The position numbers and the translations under genes are program-made. From assembly GCF_001011155.1 (NCBI RefSeq), contig NZ_CP011479.1:2312501-2376500 (forward strand): 64,000 nt of DNA, given 5' to 3'. Origin of the DNA: Hoeflea sp. IMCC20628. GTDB lineage: Bacteria > Pseudomonadota > Alphaproteobacteria > Rhizobiales > Rhizobiaceae. The notes beneath the pieces are model-generated. The model saw only the letters and a program-made list of their open reading frames with translations. It made no database searches and was not told the DNA's origin. This document shows positions 1-18,456 of the stretch, one piece after another; positions within the stretch are counted from its first letter, which is position 1; each line of letters opens with the position of its first letter.

Positions 1-550
<550 letters not shown>

Positions 551-651
551 CTTTGGCTCTCCATTCTCATTCAGCCCGCTAGGGGCAAATTACAGTTTCG
601 GTGTCCGGTCCGGACCGGCGTCGTTGGACGCGGGCCCGGCAATCCGGCAAA

Positions 652-2742
652 TTATGCGTATTTCGCCTGAATCTCCTGGGAGACGTTCGACGGCACTGGT
701 GCGTAATGATCAAAAGTCATCGTGTACTGTGCCCGGCCCTGAGACATGGAGCGCAGTGTATCGACATATTTGAACATGTTGGCCAGCGGAACGTGCGCAT
801 CGATCACCACGGCAATTCCGCGCATTTCCTGACCCTGAATCTGCCCACGACGGGAGTTCAGGTCGCCGATCACGTCACCGACGTAATCTTCAGGCGTCAC
901 AACTTCAACAGCCATGATTGGCTCGAGCAGCTGAGGACCCATGAACTTCGAATTCTCGCGGAAGCAGGCGCGACCGGCGATTTCGAAGGCGAGGACGCTG
1001 GAGTCAACATCATGGTAAGCGCCGTCGATCAGCGTTGCCTTGATGCCCAGCATCGGGAAGCCGGCAAGCGGTCCGGAATTCATCACGCTGTTGATGCCCT
1101 TCTGGACACCCGGGATGTATTCCTTGGGAACCGAACCACCAACGACCTTGGTTTCGAAGATGAACTCGTCGTTCTCGTCGTTTGGCTCGAACCGGATCTT
1201 GACGCGAGCAAACTGACCCGAACCACCCGACTGCTTCTTGTGAGTGTAATCGGCTTCGTAGGACTTCGTGATCGATTCACGGTAGGCAACCTGCGGCGCG
1301 CCGACATTGGCTTCGACCTTAAATTCGCGACGCATACGGTCAACGAGAATGTCGAGGTGCAATTCGCCCATACCGGCAATGATCGTCTGTCCGGATTCTT
1401 CGTCGGTCTTGACGCGGAACGAAGGATCCTCGGCAGCCAGACGGTTGAGCGCGAGGCCCATCTTTTCCTGGTCGCCCTTGGTCTTCGGCTCGATCGCGAT
1501 CTGGATCACCGGCTCAGGGAATTCCATGCGCTCAAGAATGACCTGGTTGAGCGGATCACACAAAGTGTCACCGGTCGTGGTTTCCTTGAGGCCTGCAAGC
1601 GCAACGATGTCGCCGGCAAAGGCTTCTTCGATGTCTTCACGGGAGTTCGAGTGCATCTGCAGCATACGACCGACGCGCTCGCGCTTTTCCTTGACGGTGT
1701 TCTGAACCGACGTGCCCTTTTCGAGCTTGCCGGAATAGATGCGGGCAAAAGTCAACGAACCAACGAAGGGGTCGTTCATGACCTTGAAGGCCAGCATCGA
1801 CAGCGGAGCTTCGTCCGTTGCTGAACGTGTTGTTTCCTGCTCGGTCTTGACGTCGATGCCTTCGATGGCAGGAACGTCAGCCGGGCTTGGCAGATATTCG
1901 ACAACTGCGTCGAGCAGCGGCTGGACGCCCTTGTTCTTGAAGGCAGAACCGCAGAACATCGGGAAGAACTGCACAGCAATCGTGCCCTTGCGGACCAGTG
2001 CGCGGATCTCGTCATTGTCAGGCATTTCGCCTTCCAGGTAACGTTCCATGGCAGCTTCGTCAGCTTCCACTGCAGTTTCGATCAGCAGCTCGCGATATTC
2101 AGCAGCACGTTCCTTGAGATCGTCCGGGATCTCAACGATGTCCCACTGAGCGCCGAGCGATTCATCACGCCAGACAAGTGCGTTCATTTCGACCAGGTCG
2201 ACAACGCCCTTGAATTCTGTCTCAGCGCCGATTGGCAGCTGCATGACAACGGCGGTAGCACCAAGACGGGACTTGATCATCGAAACCGAACGGTAGAAGT
2301 CGGCTCCGGTCTTGTCCATCTTGTTGCAGAAGATCATCCGCGGGACATTGTACTTGTCGGCCTGACGCCAGACAGTCTCTGTCTGCGGCTCAACACCGGC
2401 GTTGGCGTCGAGCAGCGCAATGGCGCCGTCGAGCACACGCAGCGAACGTTCTACCTCAATGGTGAAGTCAACGTGGCCTGGGGTGTCGATGATGTTGAAA
2501 CGGCACATCTTGCCGGTACGGCCCTTCCAGTAGGTGGTGGTCGCAGCGGAAGTAATGGTGATACCACGCTCCTGCTCCTGCTCCATCCAGTCCATGGTGG
2601 CTGCACCGTCATGCACTTCGCCGATTTTGTGCGACTTGCCGGTGTAATAGAGTACCCGTTCGGTGGTCGTGGTTTTACCGGCGTCGATATGCGCCATGAT
2701 TCCGAAGTTGCGGTAGTCTTCAATTGCGTATTCGCGGGCCAT
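652..2742 (-). CDS. fusA: Elongation factor G
   Basis: This 696-residue translational GTPase drives ribosome translocation. The G domain opens with [13 protein letters not shown] (about residues 17-29), followed by DTPGHVDF and NKMD. Domains II to V follow, with the domain IV signature region [12 protein letters not shown] near residue 535. Length is normal for bacterial EF-G. The start at [14 protein letters not shown] gives the usual N terminus. It sits between rpsG (29 bp upstream) and the partial tuf, so it is very likely cotranscribed in the str operon. No anomalies were seen. Confidence 0.98.
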   Translation of the reverse strand: MAREYAIEDYRNFGIMAHIDAGKTTTTERVLYYTGKSHKIGEVHDGAATMDWMEQEQERGITITSAATTTYWKGRTGKMCRFNIIDTPGHVDFTIEVERSLRVLDGAIALLDANAGVEPQTETVWRQADKYNVPRMIFCNKMDKTGADFYRSVSMIKSRLGATAVVMQLPIGAETEFKGVVDLVEMNALVWRDESLGAQWDIVEIPDDLKERAAEYRELLIETAVEADEAAMERYLEGEMPDNDEIRALVRKGTIAVQFFPMFCGSAFKNKGVQPLLDAVVEYLPSPADVPAIEGIDVKTEQETTRSATDEAPLSMLAFKVMNDPFVGSLTFARIYSGKLEKGTSVQNTVKEKRERVGRMLQMHSNSREDIEEAFAGDIVALAGLKETTTGDTLCDPLNQVILERMEFPEPVIQIAIEPKTKGDQEKMGLALNRLAAEDPSFRVKTDEESGQTIIAGMGELHLDILVDRMRREFKVEANVGAPQVAYRESITKSYEADYTHKKQSGGSGQFARVKIRFEPNDENDEFIFETKVVGGSVPKEYIPGVQKGINSVMNSGPLAGFPMLGIKATLIDGAYHDVDSSVLAFEIAGRACFRENSKFMGPQLLEPIMAVEVVTPEDYVGDVIGDLNSRRGQIQGQEMRGIAVVIDAHVPLANMFKYVDTLRSMSQGRAQYTMTFDHYAPVPSNVSQEIQAKYA

Positions 2743-2771
2743 CTTGAATGCCTTTCGAGAACAGTTCGTGA

Positions 2772-3242
2772 TTACCAGCGGTAATGCGAGAATGCACGGT
2801 TAGCGTCGGCCATCTTGTGGGTGTCTTCCCGCTTTTTGACTGCGCTGCCACGACCGTTGGCCGCATCCATGAGTTCGCCCGACAGGCGCTCAATCATGGT
2901 GGTTTCGTTGCGCTTGCGCGCAGCGGCAATCAACCAGCGAATGGCAAGAGCCTGACGGCGCTCGGGACGCACATCGACTGGCACCTGATAGGTAGCACCA
3001 CCAACGCGGCGTGAGCGAACTTCCACATGCGGCGCGACATTGTCGAGCGCAGTATGGAACTGAACAACGGGCTCCTGCTTGGAACGCGCCTCAACCTGGT
3101 CAAGCGCACCATAGACGATCTGCTCGGCAACAGACTTTTTGCCGTGCATCATAATGGCGTTCATGAACTTGGTGATGATCAGATCGCCGAATTTCGGATC
3201 CGGGTTGATCTCACGCTTTTCTGCACTGTGACGTCGTGACAT
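2772..3242 (-). CDS. rpsG: 30S ribosomal protein S7
   Basis: S7 is the primary 16S rRNA-binding protein that nucleates assembly of the 30S head. The 156-residue product starts [20 protein letters not shown] and ends AFSHYRW, matching the family over its whole length, including the conserved [16 protein letters not shown] segment. It is the second gene of the str operon, 71 bp downstream of rpsL and 29 bp upstream of fusA. In enterobacteria S7 represses its own operon by binding the rpsL-rpsG spacer; the 71-bp spacer here was not folded, so that mode of control is only a possibility. Confidence 0.98.
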   Translation of the reverse strand: MSRRHSAEKREINPDPKFGDLIITKFMNAIMMHGKKSVAEQIVYGALDQVEARSKQEPVVQFHTALDNVAPHVEVRSRRVGGATYQVPVDVRPERRQALAIRWLIAAARKRNETTMIERLSGELMDAANGRGSAVKKREDTHKMADANRAFSHYRW

Positions 3243-3313
3243 GCTTTTCGTCTTTCAACTGATGGGTCGAAACGGCCCGCCGCATCTCATGATGCGACCG
3301 GCCGACACAATTA

Positions 3314-3685
3314 TTACTTCGGACGCTTGGCGCCGTATTTCGAACGGCGCTGCTTGCGGTTCTTGACGCCCTGTGTGTCGAGGACACCGCGAATGACGTG
3401 ATAACGCACGCCGGGCAAATCCTTTACGCGGCCGCCGCGGATCATGACCACGGAGTGTTCCTGCAGGTTATGACCCTCACCCGGGATATAACCAATCACT
3501 TCAAAGCCGTTGGTCAAACGGATCTTGGCGACCTTACGAAGAGCCGAGTTAGGCTTCTTCGGAGTCGTTGTGTACACACGTGTGCAAACGCCGCGCTTCT
3601 GCGGATTCTGCTCCAGCGCGGGAACCTTGTTGCGCTTGACCGGCGCCTGGCGCGGCTTGCGGATCAGCTGGTTTACAGTTGGCAT
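3314..3685 (-). CDS. rpsL: 30S ribosomal protein S12
   Basis: S12 lies at the decoding centre of the 30S subunit. The 123-residue protein begins [20 protein letters not shown] and contains [15 protein letters not shown], the segment around Lys43 where streptomycin-resistance changes occur; the wild-type lysines are present. The second resistance region [14 protein letters not shown] is also unmodified. It is the first gene of the str operon, so transcription of rpsL-rpsG-fusA-tuf probably starts in the AT-richer stretch just upstream (to its right on the map). No anomalies. Confidence 0.98.
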   Translation of the reverse strand: MPTVNQLIRKPRQAPVKRNKVPALEQNPQKRGVCTRVYTTTPKKPNSALRKVAKIRLTNGFEVIGYIPGEGHNLQEHSVVMIRGGRVKDLPGVRYHVIRGVLDTQGVKNRKQRRSKYGAKRPK

Positions 3686-4161
3686 GTAACCATCCCTCTA
3701 GAACTCATGTTTCGCCCTCTCAGGCACCATGCACGTAAACCGAATGCGCAAAACAAGGGCCGGATCCGGTTTTCCCGGAAAGGCCCAAAAAAGCAGAGGA
3801 CACCAGAAGCGTCATGCGTGCAGCATTATAAGTTCACTGTGCAGTCAGAGCCATTGTTTGAGGCAAATTTCAGGACGTGTCGTCCCGAAGAAATGCGCCT
3901 CACATCTGTCTCGGTGATCGGTAACTACTGATTTCGCCCCATGCAGTCAAGGCCATTGATGAATTATTCGCTCCTGACCGGGGGGGGGCACCAGGAATGC
4001 ACGCCTGGCGCGACAGGTTATTGCGTCGCGCCAGGCTTATTGGGTGTTTAATTGCCCTCCCCGGAATATCCGGCGATTGAGGGAGCGAATCGAAGCCAAT
4101 ATCTGTCGCCGGCAGCCTCGCGGACAGGGGACACGCGACTCACCAGACCGCTTGCAGAGAA
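3686..4161. other. Intergenic region upstream of the str operon
   Basis: No convincing gene is present. Reading on the minus strand towards rpsL there is a perfect TATAAT hexamer at 3825-3830, about 140 bp before the rpsL start. No good -35 hexamer lies 16-18 bp upstream of it, so this is only a candidate -10 element of the str promoter. Further away lie a run of nine G at 3980-3988 and a 12-bp perfect inverted repeat at 4003-4036. Confidence 0.5.
4003..4036. repeat. Perfect 12-bp inverted repeat (possible terminator)
   Basis: GCCTGGCGCGAC (4003-4014) pairs perfectly with 4025-4036 across a 10-nt loop. It lies 125 bp downstream of the small GlsB-like gene transcribed leftwards, so it may end that transcript. 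No T-run follows on the minus strand, so a classical intrinsic terminator is not demonstrated. Confidence 0.5.
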
Positions 4162-4416
4162 TCAGGCTTTTCGCACAAGTCCTATAATAAACAGCAGAAT
4201 CACCGCGCCGATGGTGGCGTGAATGATCGATCCGAGGATGCCGCCGCCGATAGATATGCCGACCATCGGCAGCACCAGGCCCGCAACAAATGCACCGACG
4301 ATACCGACAATGATGTTGCCAACCAGGCCGAAGCCAAACCCTTTCATGATCACGCCGGCGAGCCAGCCGGCAACGGCGCCAATCAAAAGAAAAATCAAAA
4401 GCCCTTGGATGCCCAT
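4162..4416 (-). CDS. GlsB/YeaQ/YmgE family small membrane protein
   Basis: This 84-residue, very hydrophobic, glycine-rich protein has about three membrane segments (near residues 4-20, 28-48 and 58-80). It fits the transglycosylase-associated (GlsB/YeaQ/YmgE) family of stress-induced membrane proteins, whose molecular function is not established. Typical features are AGWLAGVIMKGFGFG near the start and the repeated glycine motifs. The ATG at 4416 is chosen because GGAGG lies 7-8 nt upstream; a longer reading to 4518 adds 34 residues without family character. It is a single-gene unit divergent from the gene at 4678. Confidence 0.88.
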   Translation of the reverse strand: MGIQGLLIFLLIGAVAGWLAGVIMKGFGFGLVGNIIVGIVGAFVAGLVLPMVGISIGGGILGSIIHATIGAVILLFIIGLVRKA

Positions 4417-4677
4417 ATGTAGTCCTCCCACGGTTCCAACAGATTGATGGATGGCACGGAGAAAGCTCCCTGCCCCGCAATCAGACAACCACGAAGCCGT
4501 CCCGACGGCAAGCGTCACCGTGGATTGGTGGTGGGCTCACCTCAAACACCAACTGATATTATCGCCGCCTGCTCGGGAGCTGCCAAATTTGGGGGACGTT
4601 ACCGGGCAATGCGTTGCCTTCGCGCATGCAACATGGGAGGACAAGACATCCAGTCCCGGAGCAGAAAGGACAGTACG

Positions 4678-4974
4678 ATGATCTCGGACAATGACAACGA
4701 CCACAGCGACGAAGAAACACCTGCGATCTTCATCATCATCGGCCAGATCTGCAAACAGATGGGTGGCGAGAAAAAGCCGGTCCATGTCATGCTTGCCGCT
4801 CCCGACGAGGACACTGCCGTACGGCTCTGCCTGGATGCGCTGTCATCCAAGGGATATGCCGAGGCCGACCTCGATCAGATCGGCGTCATGGGTGGTATGC
4901 CCGGTGACGAACCGCATGCCTCTGCCTATCAGGGCGCGCTGGAAGGCGAAGTCGCCGTCATCGCTTTCGACTGA
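4678..4974 (+). CDS. Small acidic hypothetical protein
   Basis: The 98-residue product was not recognised. It starts with an acidic stretch (ISDNDNDHSDEE), continues with a short hydrophobic segment (PAIFIIIGQICKQMGG) and ends with a compact alpha/beta-looking region containing MGGMPGDEP. No signal peptide or convincing membrane helix is seen. The ATG at 4678 is preceded by AGAAAGGA at a suitable distance; an in-frame extension back to 4444 is possible but has no coding character. It stands alone between the GlsB-like gene and the DUF302 gene. It is probably a real, soluble protein of unknown function. Confidence 0.6.
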   Translation: MISDNDNDHSDEETPAIFIIIGQICKQMGGEKKPVHVMLAAPDEDTAVRLCLDALSSKGYAEADLDQIGVMGGMPGDEPHASAYQGALEGEVAVIAFD

Positions 4975-5208
4975 TATTTCCGTTTCGCCACTGAATTGGC
5001 TGGTTACTTACTCGGGACGCCCCGTGCGGGTCACGATTTTGTGCGCATTTTACGGAAAAGATGATTTCGTCCTGTGGCAGCGACATGTTTGCATGGGGCG
5101 TCATGAGATTGAGGGCGACCGTATGTCTGTGAAAGCATCGCACGGAACCCTGCACTTGTTCAGTCGTTGACGTTATGAATTTCAACAGTCGAGGGAGACC
5201 TAATAACA

Positions 5209-5676
5209 ATGGCGATCTACAGAAAACTCAGATTCGCAGCCGCCGCTACAACGGCAATTTTGCTGGCAACGAGCGTTTCGGCACGAGCCGAAGACGGCTG
5301 GGTGATCAAGAGCAGCGCTGTTTCAGTGGAAAAAACCGCTGACAAGCTGGTAGCGGCCGTGGAAAAGGCCGGTGCCAAGGTATTCGCCCGCGTCGACCAC
5401 GCAGCAGGCGCCAAAAGCATCGATGCCGAACTGGCTGACATGACAATGGTTATGTTCGGCAATCCGAAAATCGGCACGCCAATTTTGCAAGCAGAACCGC
5501 GTGCCGGGCTCGATCTGCCGAATCGCGTTTTGATCTGGGATGATGAAGGTCAGACCAAGATCGGTTATCTGGATCCAGCAGACCTCAAGGCGCGCTACAA
5601 GATCACGGGTGCAGATAAGGCCTTTGATGTGATGACTGGCGCTCTTGGCAAATTGACCGACGCGGCATCACAATAA
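5209..5676 (+). CDS. Exported DUF302 domain protein
   Basis: A 155-residue protein with an N-terminal signal peptide (basic start, hydrophobic core AAAATTAILLATSVS, likely cleavage after ARA near residue 27). The mature part fits DUF302: VSVEKTADKLVAAVEKAGAKVFARVDHAAGA, then MVMFGNPKIGTPILQ and LPNRVLIWDDEGQTKIGY. DUF302 proteins are found in the periplasm or cytoplasm of many bacteria and have no agreed biochemical role. GGGAGA stands upstream of the ATG. The gene converges on rpoC and shares the strong hairpin at 5702-5731 as terminator. Family assignment is confident; function is unknown. Confidence 0.88.
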   Translation: MAIYRKLRFAAAATTAILLATSVSARAEDGWVIKSSAVSVEKTADKLVAAVEKAGAKVFARVDHAAGAKSIDAELADMTMVMFGNPKIGTPILQAEPRAGLDLPNRVLIWDDEGQTKIGYLDPADLKARYKITGADKAFDVMTGALGKLTDAASQ

Positions 5677-5701
5677 TATCCGATAGCTGCTTTCGAAACG
5701 C

Positions 5702-5731
5702 AAAAGGCCGCCCCGAAGGGCGGCCTTTTTT
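5702..5731. terminator. Bidirectional intrinsic terminator between the DUF302 gene and rpoC
   Basis: A 10-bp perfect stem AAGGCCGCCC/GGGCGGCCTT with a CGAA loop is flanked by A residues on the left and a T-run on the right. It can therefore terminate the rightward DUF302 transcript and the leftward rpoBC operon transcript. Confidence 0.9.
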
Positions 5732-5750
5732 AATGAGTGAACGCTTGGGC

Positions 5751-9962
<4,212 letters not shown>

Positions 9963-10139
9963 GCTGTCTCCTTTTAGGGCTGTTCGCCCTTAGCTTGCGA
10001 CGGCGCCGGCAGACACCCGGCAACAGGCCATCGCCTGAAATTCGTTTAGTCCGCGTCAAACGCGGGCGTAATCTCCCTCCCGCTGATCGCGGGAAGGAGT
10101 ATGGCGCGAGGAACTCGTGTCCCTCGCGCCTTCCAGGCT

Positions 10140-14312
<4,173 letters not shown>

Positions 14313-14474
14313 CGTCGCTCCTTGTCAATTTGCATCCGGGCCTGCAACAGACGATCGCCGCTGGCCAAGCGACTCCGTCATATAAATGAATTCGTTCAAT
14401 CTCGTCTCATTTCCCAGAGCGGCGCGGCCGGAGTGCCTTGCAGTCTGGTTCAAGACTATTCTTTTGAAGAACCC

Positions 14475-14510
14475 ATTACCCAAAAGCCGTTTTTCGGGCT
14501 TTTGGGTAAT
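14475..14510 (-). promoter_or_regulatory. Stem-loop in the rplL-rpoB spacer (candidate attenuator or processing site)
   Basis: ATTACCCAAAAGCC at 14475-14488 is the perfect reverse complement of 14497-14510, with an 8-nt loop, giving a 14-bp stem in the leftward transcript. No U-run follows on the minus strand. Its position matches that of the E. coli rplL-rpoB attenuator and RNase III site, which set the ratio of ribosomal protein to polymerase; the same role here is inference. Confidence 0.65.
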
Positions 14511-14571
14511 CCGTTCATCGCCAGATACATCCGGGGGAGAGGAAACCTCACCCCCCGGACGCAATGTCGTC

Positions 14572-14943
14572 TTACTTGACGGTGACTTTGGCGCCAGCGT
14601 CTTCAAGCTTCTTCTTGATGTCTTCAGCTTCACCCTTGGAAATGGCTTCCTTGACTGCCTTAGGAGCAGCTTCGACCAGATCCTTGGCTTCCTTGAGGCC
14701 AAGACCTGTGATCGAACGGACTTCCTTGATGACGTTGATCTTGTTGGCGCCGATGTCGGCGAGGATCACGTCAAATTCAGTCTGTTCTTCAGCGGCTTCA
14801 GCAGGAGCAGCAGACGCAGCAGCGGCAGCAGCCGGTGCAGCGGCGGACACGCCCCATGTTTCTTCAAGCATCTTCGAAAGCTCAGCAGCTTCCATGACGG
14901 TCAGGGCGGAAAGTTCTTCCACGATTTTGGCGAGATCAGCCAT
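14572..14943 (-). CDS. rplL: 50S ribosomal protein L7/L12
   Basis: The acidic stalk protein, 123 residues, recruits translation factors to the ribosome. It shows the family's three parts: an N-terminal dimerisation helix ([16 protein letters not shown]), an Ala/Pro hinge rich in [11 protein letters not shown], and a C-terminal domain with [20 protein letters not shown] and ending KVTVK. The ATG at 14943 is preferred to that at 14949 because AAGGA is then about 8 nt upstream and the N terminus matches relatives. It follows rplJ by 57 bp in the same operon. Confidence 0.97.
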   Translation of the reverse strand: MADLAKIVEELSALTVMEAAELSKMLEETWGVSAAAPAAAAAASAAPAEAAEEQTEFDVILADIGANKINVIKEVRSITGLGLKEAKDLVEAAPKAVKEAISKGEAEDIKKKLEDAGAKVTVK

Positions 14944-15000
14944 TTTCATATTCCTTGTATTCGGTTCGAACCGGTTTTGACTTGTTAAGCGAAGGTCTGC

Positions 15001-15519
15001 CTATGCAGCCTCGTCCTTGCGGGCATATGCGCCGATGACACGCGCGACGGAACCCGCCGGTGCGTTGACGATCTGGGCAATGCGCGTTGCCGGTGTGACA
15101 ATCATGCCAACCAGTTTTGCGCGCAGCTCGTCGAGCGATGGGAGCGTGGCCAAAGCCTTGATCCCGTCGGCGTCGAGCATTGTTGACCCCATCGCGCCAC
15201 CAAGAATGACCAGCTTTTCGCTGACCTTGGTGAACTCGACGGCGATTTTCGGAGCTGTCACAGGATCATCACAATATGCGATGAGCGTCTGACCCGTGAA
15301 GAGATCTGCGACCCCTTCTGACTCCGTGCCCTGAAGAGCGATTTTGGCAAGGCGGTTCTTCGCGACCTTGACCGTGCCTCCGGCTGTGCGCATGCGCGAC
15401 CGGAGGTCGTTCATTTGCGCAACCGTCAGACCGGCGTAGTGGGCTACGACAACCGAACCTGCGTTTGTGAAAACGCCGTTCAGTTCCGCGACGAATTCGC
15501 GTTTTTCCGCTCTATCCAC
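15001..15519 (-). CDS. rplJ: 50S ribosomal protein L10 (GTG start)
   Basis: L10 anchors L7/L12 dimers on the ribosome and in many bacteria represses its own mRNA. The start is a GTG at 15519 (product [17 protein letters not shown] onward, 172 residues), with GGAGA 8-9 nt upstream; an in-frame reading to 15732 would add about 70 residues of non-family sequence that overlap the leader. The segment [16 protein letters not shown] and [14 protein letters not shown] are typical. It lies 347 bp after rplA and 57 bp before rplL. Confidence 0.96.
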   Translation of the reverse strand: MDRAEKREFVAELNGVFTNAGSVVVAHYAGLTVAQMNDLRSRMRTAGGTVKVAKNRLAKIALQGTESEGVADLFTGQTLIAYCDDPVTAPKIAVEFTKVSEKLVILGGAMGSTMLDADGIKALATLPSLDELRAKLVGMIVTPATRIAQIVNAPAGSVARVIGAYARKDEAA

Positions 15520-15866
15520 TGCGTTTCTCCAGTTGGCAGATGATGCACGCACCACCTGCCGGGTTTGCCTTTGCCGCCAGGGATTCTCAACGAACCCACA
15601 AGCGACGCTTGAGGATCCTGTCCCCTCGCGCCGAAACCGACAAGCGGATGCGACACAAGGCAAGCGAGGTTCGAACCGCTGAGAGTTTTCACTCTTCAAA
15701 TCGGATCTTACCCGTCTCATGCAGGCTACCAAATTAAGGTGAACCGGTTAGGGCGCACCACCTGCAGTCTCGGACAGGGAGCCCGGGGATTGCGCCCCGG
15801 ACCTTTTCGGCCCGAAGGCCGAAAACTGAAGAGGGCCGGACAACTTGTCCGATCCTCCTAAACTTT
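15520..15866 (-). promoter_or_regulatory. rplJ leader with multiple hairpins (candidate L10 leader)
   Basis: This 347-bp spacer between rplA and rplJ has no gene. It contains three strong inverted repeats: CGGACAA/TTGTCCG (15837-15851), TTTTCGGCC/GGCCGAAAA with a 4-nt loop (15804-15825) and CCGGGG/CCCCGG (15783-15800). A separate rplJL-rpoBC promoter and an L10-binding leader are known at this position in other bacteria. The structures support that reading, but the specific L10 kink-turn motif was not identified. Confidence 0.5.
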
Positions 15867-16565
15867 TCAGTCGGCGCTGAGCGACGACATATCGATCTTG
15901 ACGCCAGGGCCCATGGTCGATGAAATCGCCATGCGCTTGAGGTAGTTGCCCTTGGCGCCTGTTGGCTTTGCCTTGATGACCGCATCGGCAAAAGCACGAA
16001 TGTTTTCTTCGATCTGCTCGGGGCCGAAAGAAGCCTTGCCGATACCGGCATGGATGATACCAGCCTTTTCGACGCGGAACTCGACAGCGCCACCCTTGGA
16101 AGCATTGACCGCACCGGTCACATCCATGGTCACGGTGCCAACCTTCGGGTTGGGCATCATGCCGCGCGGGCCGAGAACCTTGCCGAGACGACCGACAAGC
16201 GGCATCATATCCGGCGTGGCAATGCAGCGATCAAAGTCGATCGTGCCAGCCTGAACGATGTCCACCAGCTCTTCAGCACCGACAATGTCAGCACCAGCTG
16301 CGCGGGCTTCATCAGCCTTTTCGCCACGGGCGAAAACGGCGACGCGAACGGTACGTCCGCTTCCGTTTGGCAGGCTGACGACACCGCGAACCATCTGGTC
16401 AGCGTGACGCGGATCGACGCCGAGGTTCATCGAGATTTCAATGGTCTCGTCGAACTTGGCAATCGCCCGTTCCTTGATCATCGAAACGGCTTCGCCGAGC
16501 GGGTAGTATTTGTTGCGGTCAACACCTTCATTGACCTTTTGCATGCGCTTTGCAGTCTTGGTCAT
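15867..16565 (-). CDS. rplA: 50S ribosomal protein L1
   Basis: L1 forms the mobile stalk that helps release deacylated tRNA and is a classical translational repressor of rplKA. The 232-residue product is full length, with the conserved segments [29 protein letters not shown] and the Ser-Thr-Met-Gly-Pro-Gly motif near the C terminus. It begins only 4 bp after the rplK stop codon, which indicates translational coupling. No anomalies. Confidence 0.98.
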   Translation of the reverse strand: MTKTAKRMQKVNEGVDRNKYYPLGEAVSMIKERAIAKFDETIEISMNLGVDPRHADQMVRGVVSLPNGSGRTVRVAVFARGEKADEARAAGADIVGAEELVDIVQAGTIDFDRCIATPDMMPLVGRLGKVLGPRGMMPNPKVGTVTMDVTGAVNASKGGAVEFRVEKAGIIHAGIGKASFGPEQIEENIRAFADAVIKAKPTGAKGNYLKRMAISSTMGPGVKIDMSSLSAD

Positions 16566-16569
16566 GGTC

Positions 16570-16998
16570 TTATCCCGTCACTTCCAGGCCCATGGAGCGG
16601 GCAGAGCCCTCAACCATAGCCATCGCGCCTTCGATGTCGGCAGCGTTCAGATCCTTCATCTTGGCTTCGGCGATCGCACGGACCTGGTCACGCGTGACCG
16701 AACCGGCAACTTCCTTGCCCGGCAACTTCGAACCGGACTTGAGCTTTGCTTCCTTTTTGAGGAAGTAGCTCACCGGGGGCTTCTTCATCGCAAAATTGAA
16801 GGACTTGTCCTGGTAGTAAGTGATGACGACCGGAATCGGCATCCCTTTTTCCATTTCCTGGGTAGCAGCATTGAATCCCTTACAGAATTCCATGATGTTG
16901 ATGCCACGCTGACCAAGTGCCGGACCAATCGGGGGCGACGGAGTCGCCGAACCGGCCGGTACCTGCAGCTTGAGTTGGCCTGCAACTTTCTTAGCCAT
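16570..16998 (-). CDS. rplK: 50S ribosomal protein L11
   Basis: L11 binds the GTPase-associated centre of 23S rRNA and is needed for RelA activation in other bacteria. The 142-residue product is full length: [20 protein letters not shown], the proline motif [19 protein letters not shown], and the C-terminal RNA-binding domain ending [20 protein letters not shown]. It is first in the rplK-rplA pair and lies 198 bp downstream of nusG. The spacing leaves room for a promoter, but no clear -35/-10 pair was recognised on the minus strand. Confidence 0.98.
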   Translation of the reverse strand: MAKKVAGQLKLQVPAGSATPSPPIGPALGQRGINIMEFCKGFNAATQEMEKGMPIPVVITYYQDKSFNFAMKKPPVSYFLKKEAKLKSGSKLPGKEVAGSVTRDQVRAIAEAKMKDLNAADIEGAMAMVEGSARSMGLEVTG

Positions 16999-17196
16999 AT
17001 TCTCTCTGCCTCTCGTTATGGCGCCGCTTGAAGCGTCGCCTTAGTGCCGGACAAGTCCGGCGGCTGCGGTTGCGTGGTGCGGTTCGAAAGGCCGGCTACA
17101 GCCCCCTCGCCTTCCACGCGGTAACATCACCGGCAATCCGGCAATGCAAAACCCGTCCGCATCCTCTTGACAAAGACGCGAGCCGGGCAATTCGTA

Positions 17197-17727
17197 TCAG
17201 ACCTTCTCGACCTGACTGTATTCGAGCTCGACCGGGGTCGCACGACCAAAGATGGATACCTCTACCTTGAGACGCGACCGCTCTTCGTCGACTTCCTGAA
17301 CCGTACCGTTGAACGAGGCGAATGGTCCATCGGACACTCGCACCTGTTCGCCGATCTCGAAAGCGATCGACGGCTTTGGCCGCTCGACGCCTTCCTGGAC
17401 CTGAGTAAGGATGCGCTCAGCCTCGGAATCCGGAATCGGCAACGGACGGGAGTCACTGCCGAGAAAGCCGGTTACCTTCGGTGTGTTCTTGATCAGATGA
17501 AAGGCTTCATCGGTCAAATCGGCGCGAACCATCACATAGCCGGGGAAGAACTTGCGTTCCGCATCAACCTTGCGGCCACGGCGAATCTCAACAACCTTCT
17601 CGACGGGCACCAAGATCTTCTCGAACAGATGGCTCAAGCCCTTCTGGCGCGCCTGCTCCTCGATCGATTCGGCGACCTTCTTTTCGAAGTTCGAATAGGC
17701 GTGGACAATGTACCAGCGTGCAGTCAT
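17197..17727 (-). CDS. nusG: Transcription termination/antitermination factor NusG
   Basis: NusG binds RNA polymerase and couples it to Rho or to the ribosome. The 176-residue protein has an N-terminal NGN domain (ARWYIVHAYSNFEKKVAESI and FPGYVMVRADL) and a C-terminal KOW domain (FEIGEQVRVSDGPFASFNGT) ending ELEYSQVEKV. Length and architecture are normal. It follows secE by 13 bp, forming the usual secE-nusG pair. Confidence 0.98.
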   Translation of the reverse strand: MTARWYIVHAYSNFEKKVAESIEEQARQKGLSHLFEKILVPVEKVVEIRRGRKVDAERKFFPGYVMVRADLTDEAFHLIKNTPKVTGFLGSDSRPLPIPDSEAERILTQVQEGVERPKPSIAFEIGEQVRVSDGPFASFNGTVQEVDEERSRLKVEVSIFGRATPVELEYSQVEKV

Positions 17728-17740
17728 CTTATTCCCCGCC

Positions 17741-17941
17741 TCAAGCGCCGATGTTCAGGATAAGCGAAATCGCCCAACCCAAGATTTGGTCGGCCGTAAA
17801 AAAGAAAATGGAGGCCAACACCACCATAACGAGGACCATGATCGTCGAGATCGAGGTCTCGCGGCGCGACGGCCACTTCACTTTCGCAGTTTCAGCCCGA
17901 ACCTGCTGGAGGAATGTAAACGGATTTGTTTTGGATGCCAT
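17741..17941 (-). CDS. secE: Preprotein translocase subunit SecE
   Basis: SecE is the small stabilising subunit of the SecYEG channel in the inner membrane. The 66-residue product has an amphipathic N-terminal part (MASKTNPFTFLQQVRAETAK), the conserved VKWPSRRET and a single membrane helix from about residue 31 to 60. This one-helix form is normal outside enterobacteria. The ATG at 17941 gives the family N terminus; an upstream in-frame ATG would add 16 unrelated residues. It lies between tRNA-Trp and nusG. Confidence 0.95.
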   Translation of the reverse strand: MASKTNPFTFLQQVRAETAKVKWPSRRETSISTIMVLVMVVLASIFFFTADQILGWAISLILNIGA

Positions 17942-18152
17942 TGTCTGCCCACGCTTATACGGCGCGTAAAGCCGGTCTCCCAGCTCCACGCACCGCGTGT
18001 CTGTTAACGTCCTACATAAAGCCCGATTCTTGAAATCACAAGAGGTAATCGGTCTTTTTTCGATATCTACCGGTCAACTGGCCCGAAGATTGCCCTCAGT
18101 CCAGACGTCCGGGCCAAATGTCCGGCCCATTCGAATATTTACCAACACCGGC

Positions 18153-18228
18153 TGGCAGGGGCAGCAGGACTCGAACCTGCGACCTACGGTTTTGGAGACC
18201 GTCGCTCTACCAACTGAGCTATACCCCT
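18153..18228 (-). tRNA. tRNA-Trp (anticodon CCA)
   Basis: A complete 76-nt cloverleaf on the minus strand with acceptor AGGGGTA pairing TGCCCCT, D-arm TAGCTCAGTTGGTAGAGC, anticodon loop CTCCAAA, T-arm GGTTCGAGTCC and an encoded CCA end. It precedes secE, the usual Hyphomicrobiales arrangement. Confidence 0.97.
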
Positions 18229-18456
18229 AGGCCGGTGGCGGCTCTGATAGCGTCAAAAGCACGGGCAATGCAACAAAGAAGTGACGGCAATCGCTTCGAC
18301 AGCTTCTTTTTCTGCCTCGGGATCGGTTTTGGCGCCGTATCAACCCGGATCTGACTGCGGTGCAACCGGTATCTACAGCCTGCTTCTGCCCGGTCGCTGA
18401 CCGATTCCCACCCTGCCATCTCTGGCCGCCCGCGGCTCTCCAGAGCCCGGCAGTAG

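Noticed and set aside
4037-4480. A 147-codon minus-strand frame over the GlsB-like gene
   Set aside because: It overlaps the membrane protein gene in another frame, is Arg/Cys-rich in a way typical of shadow frames, and has no good ribosome binding site.
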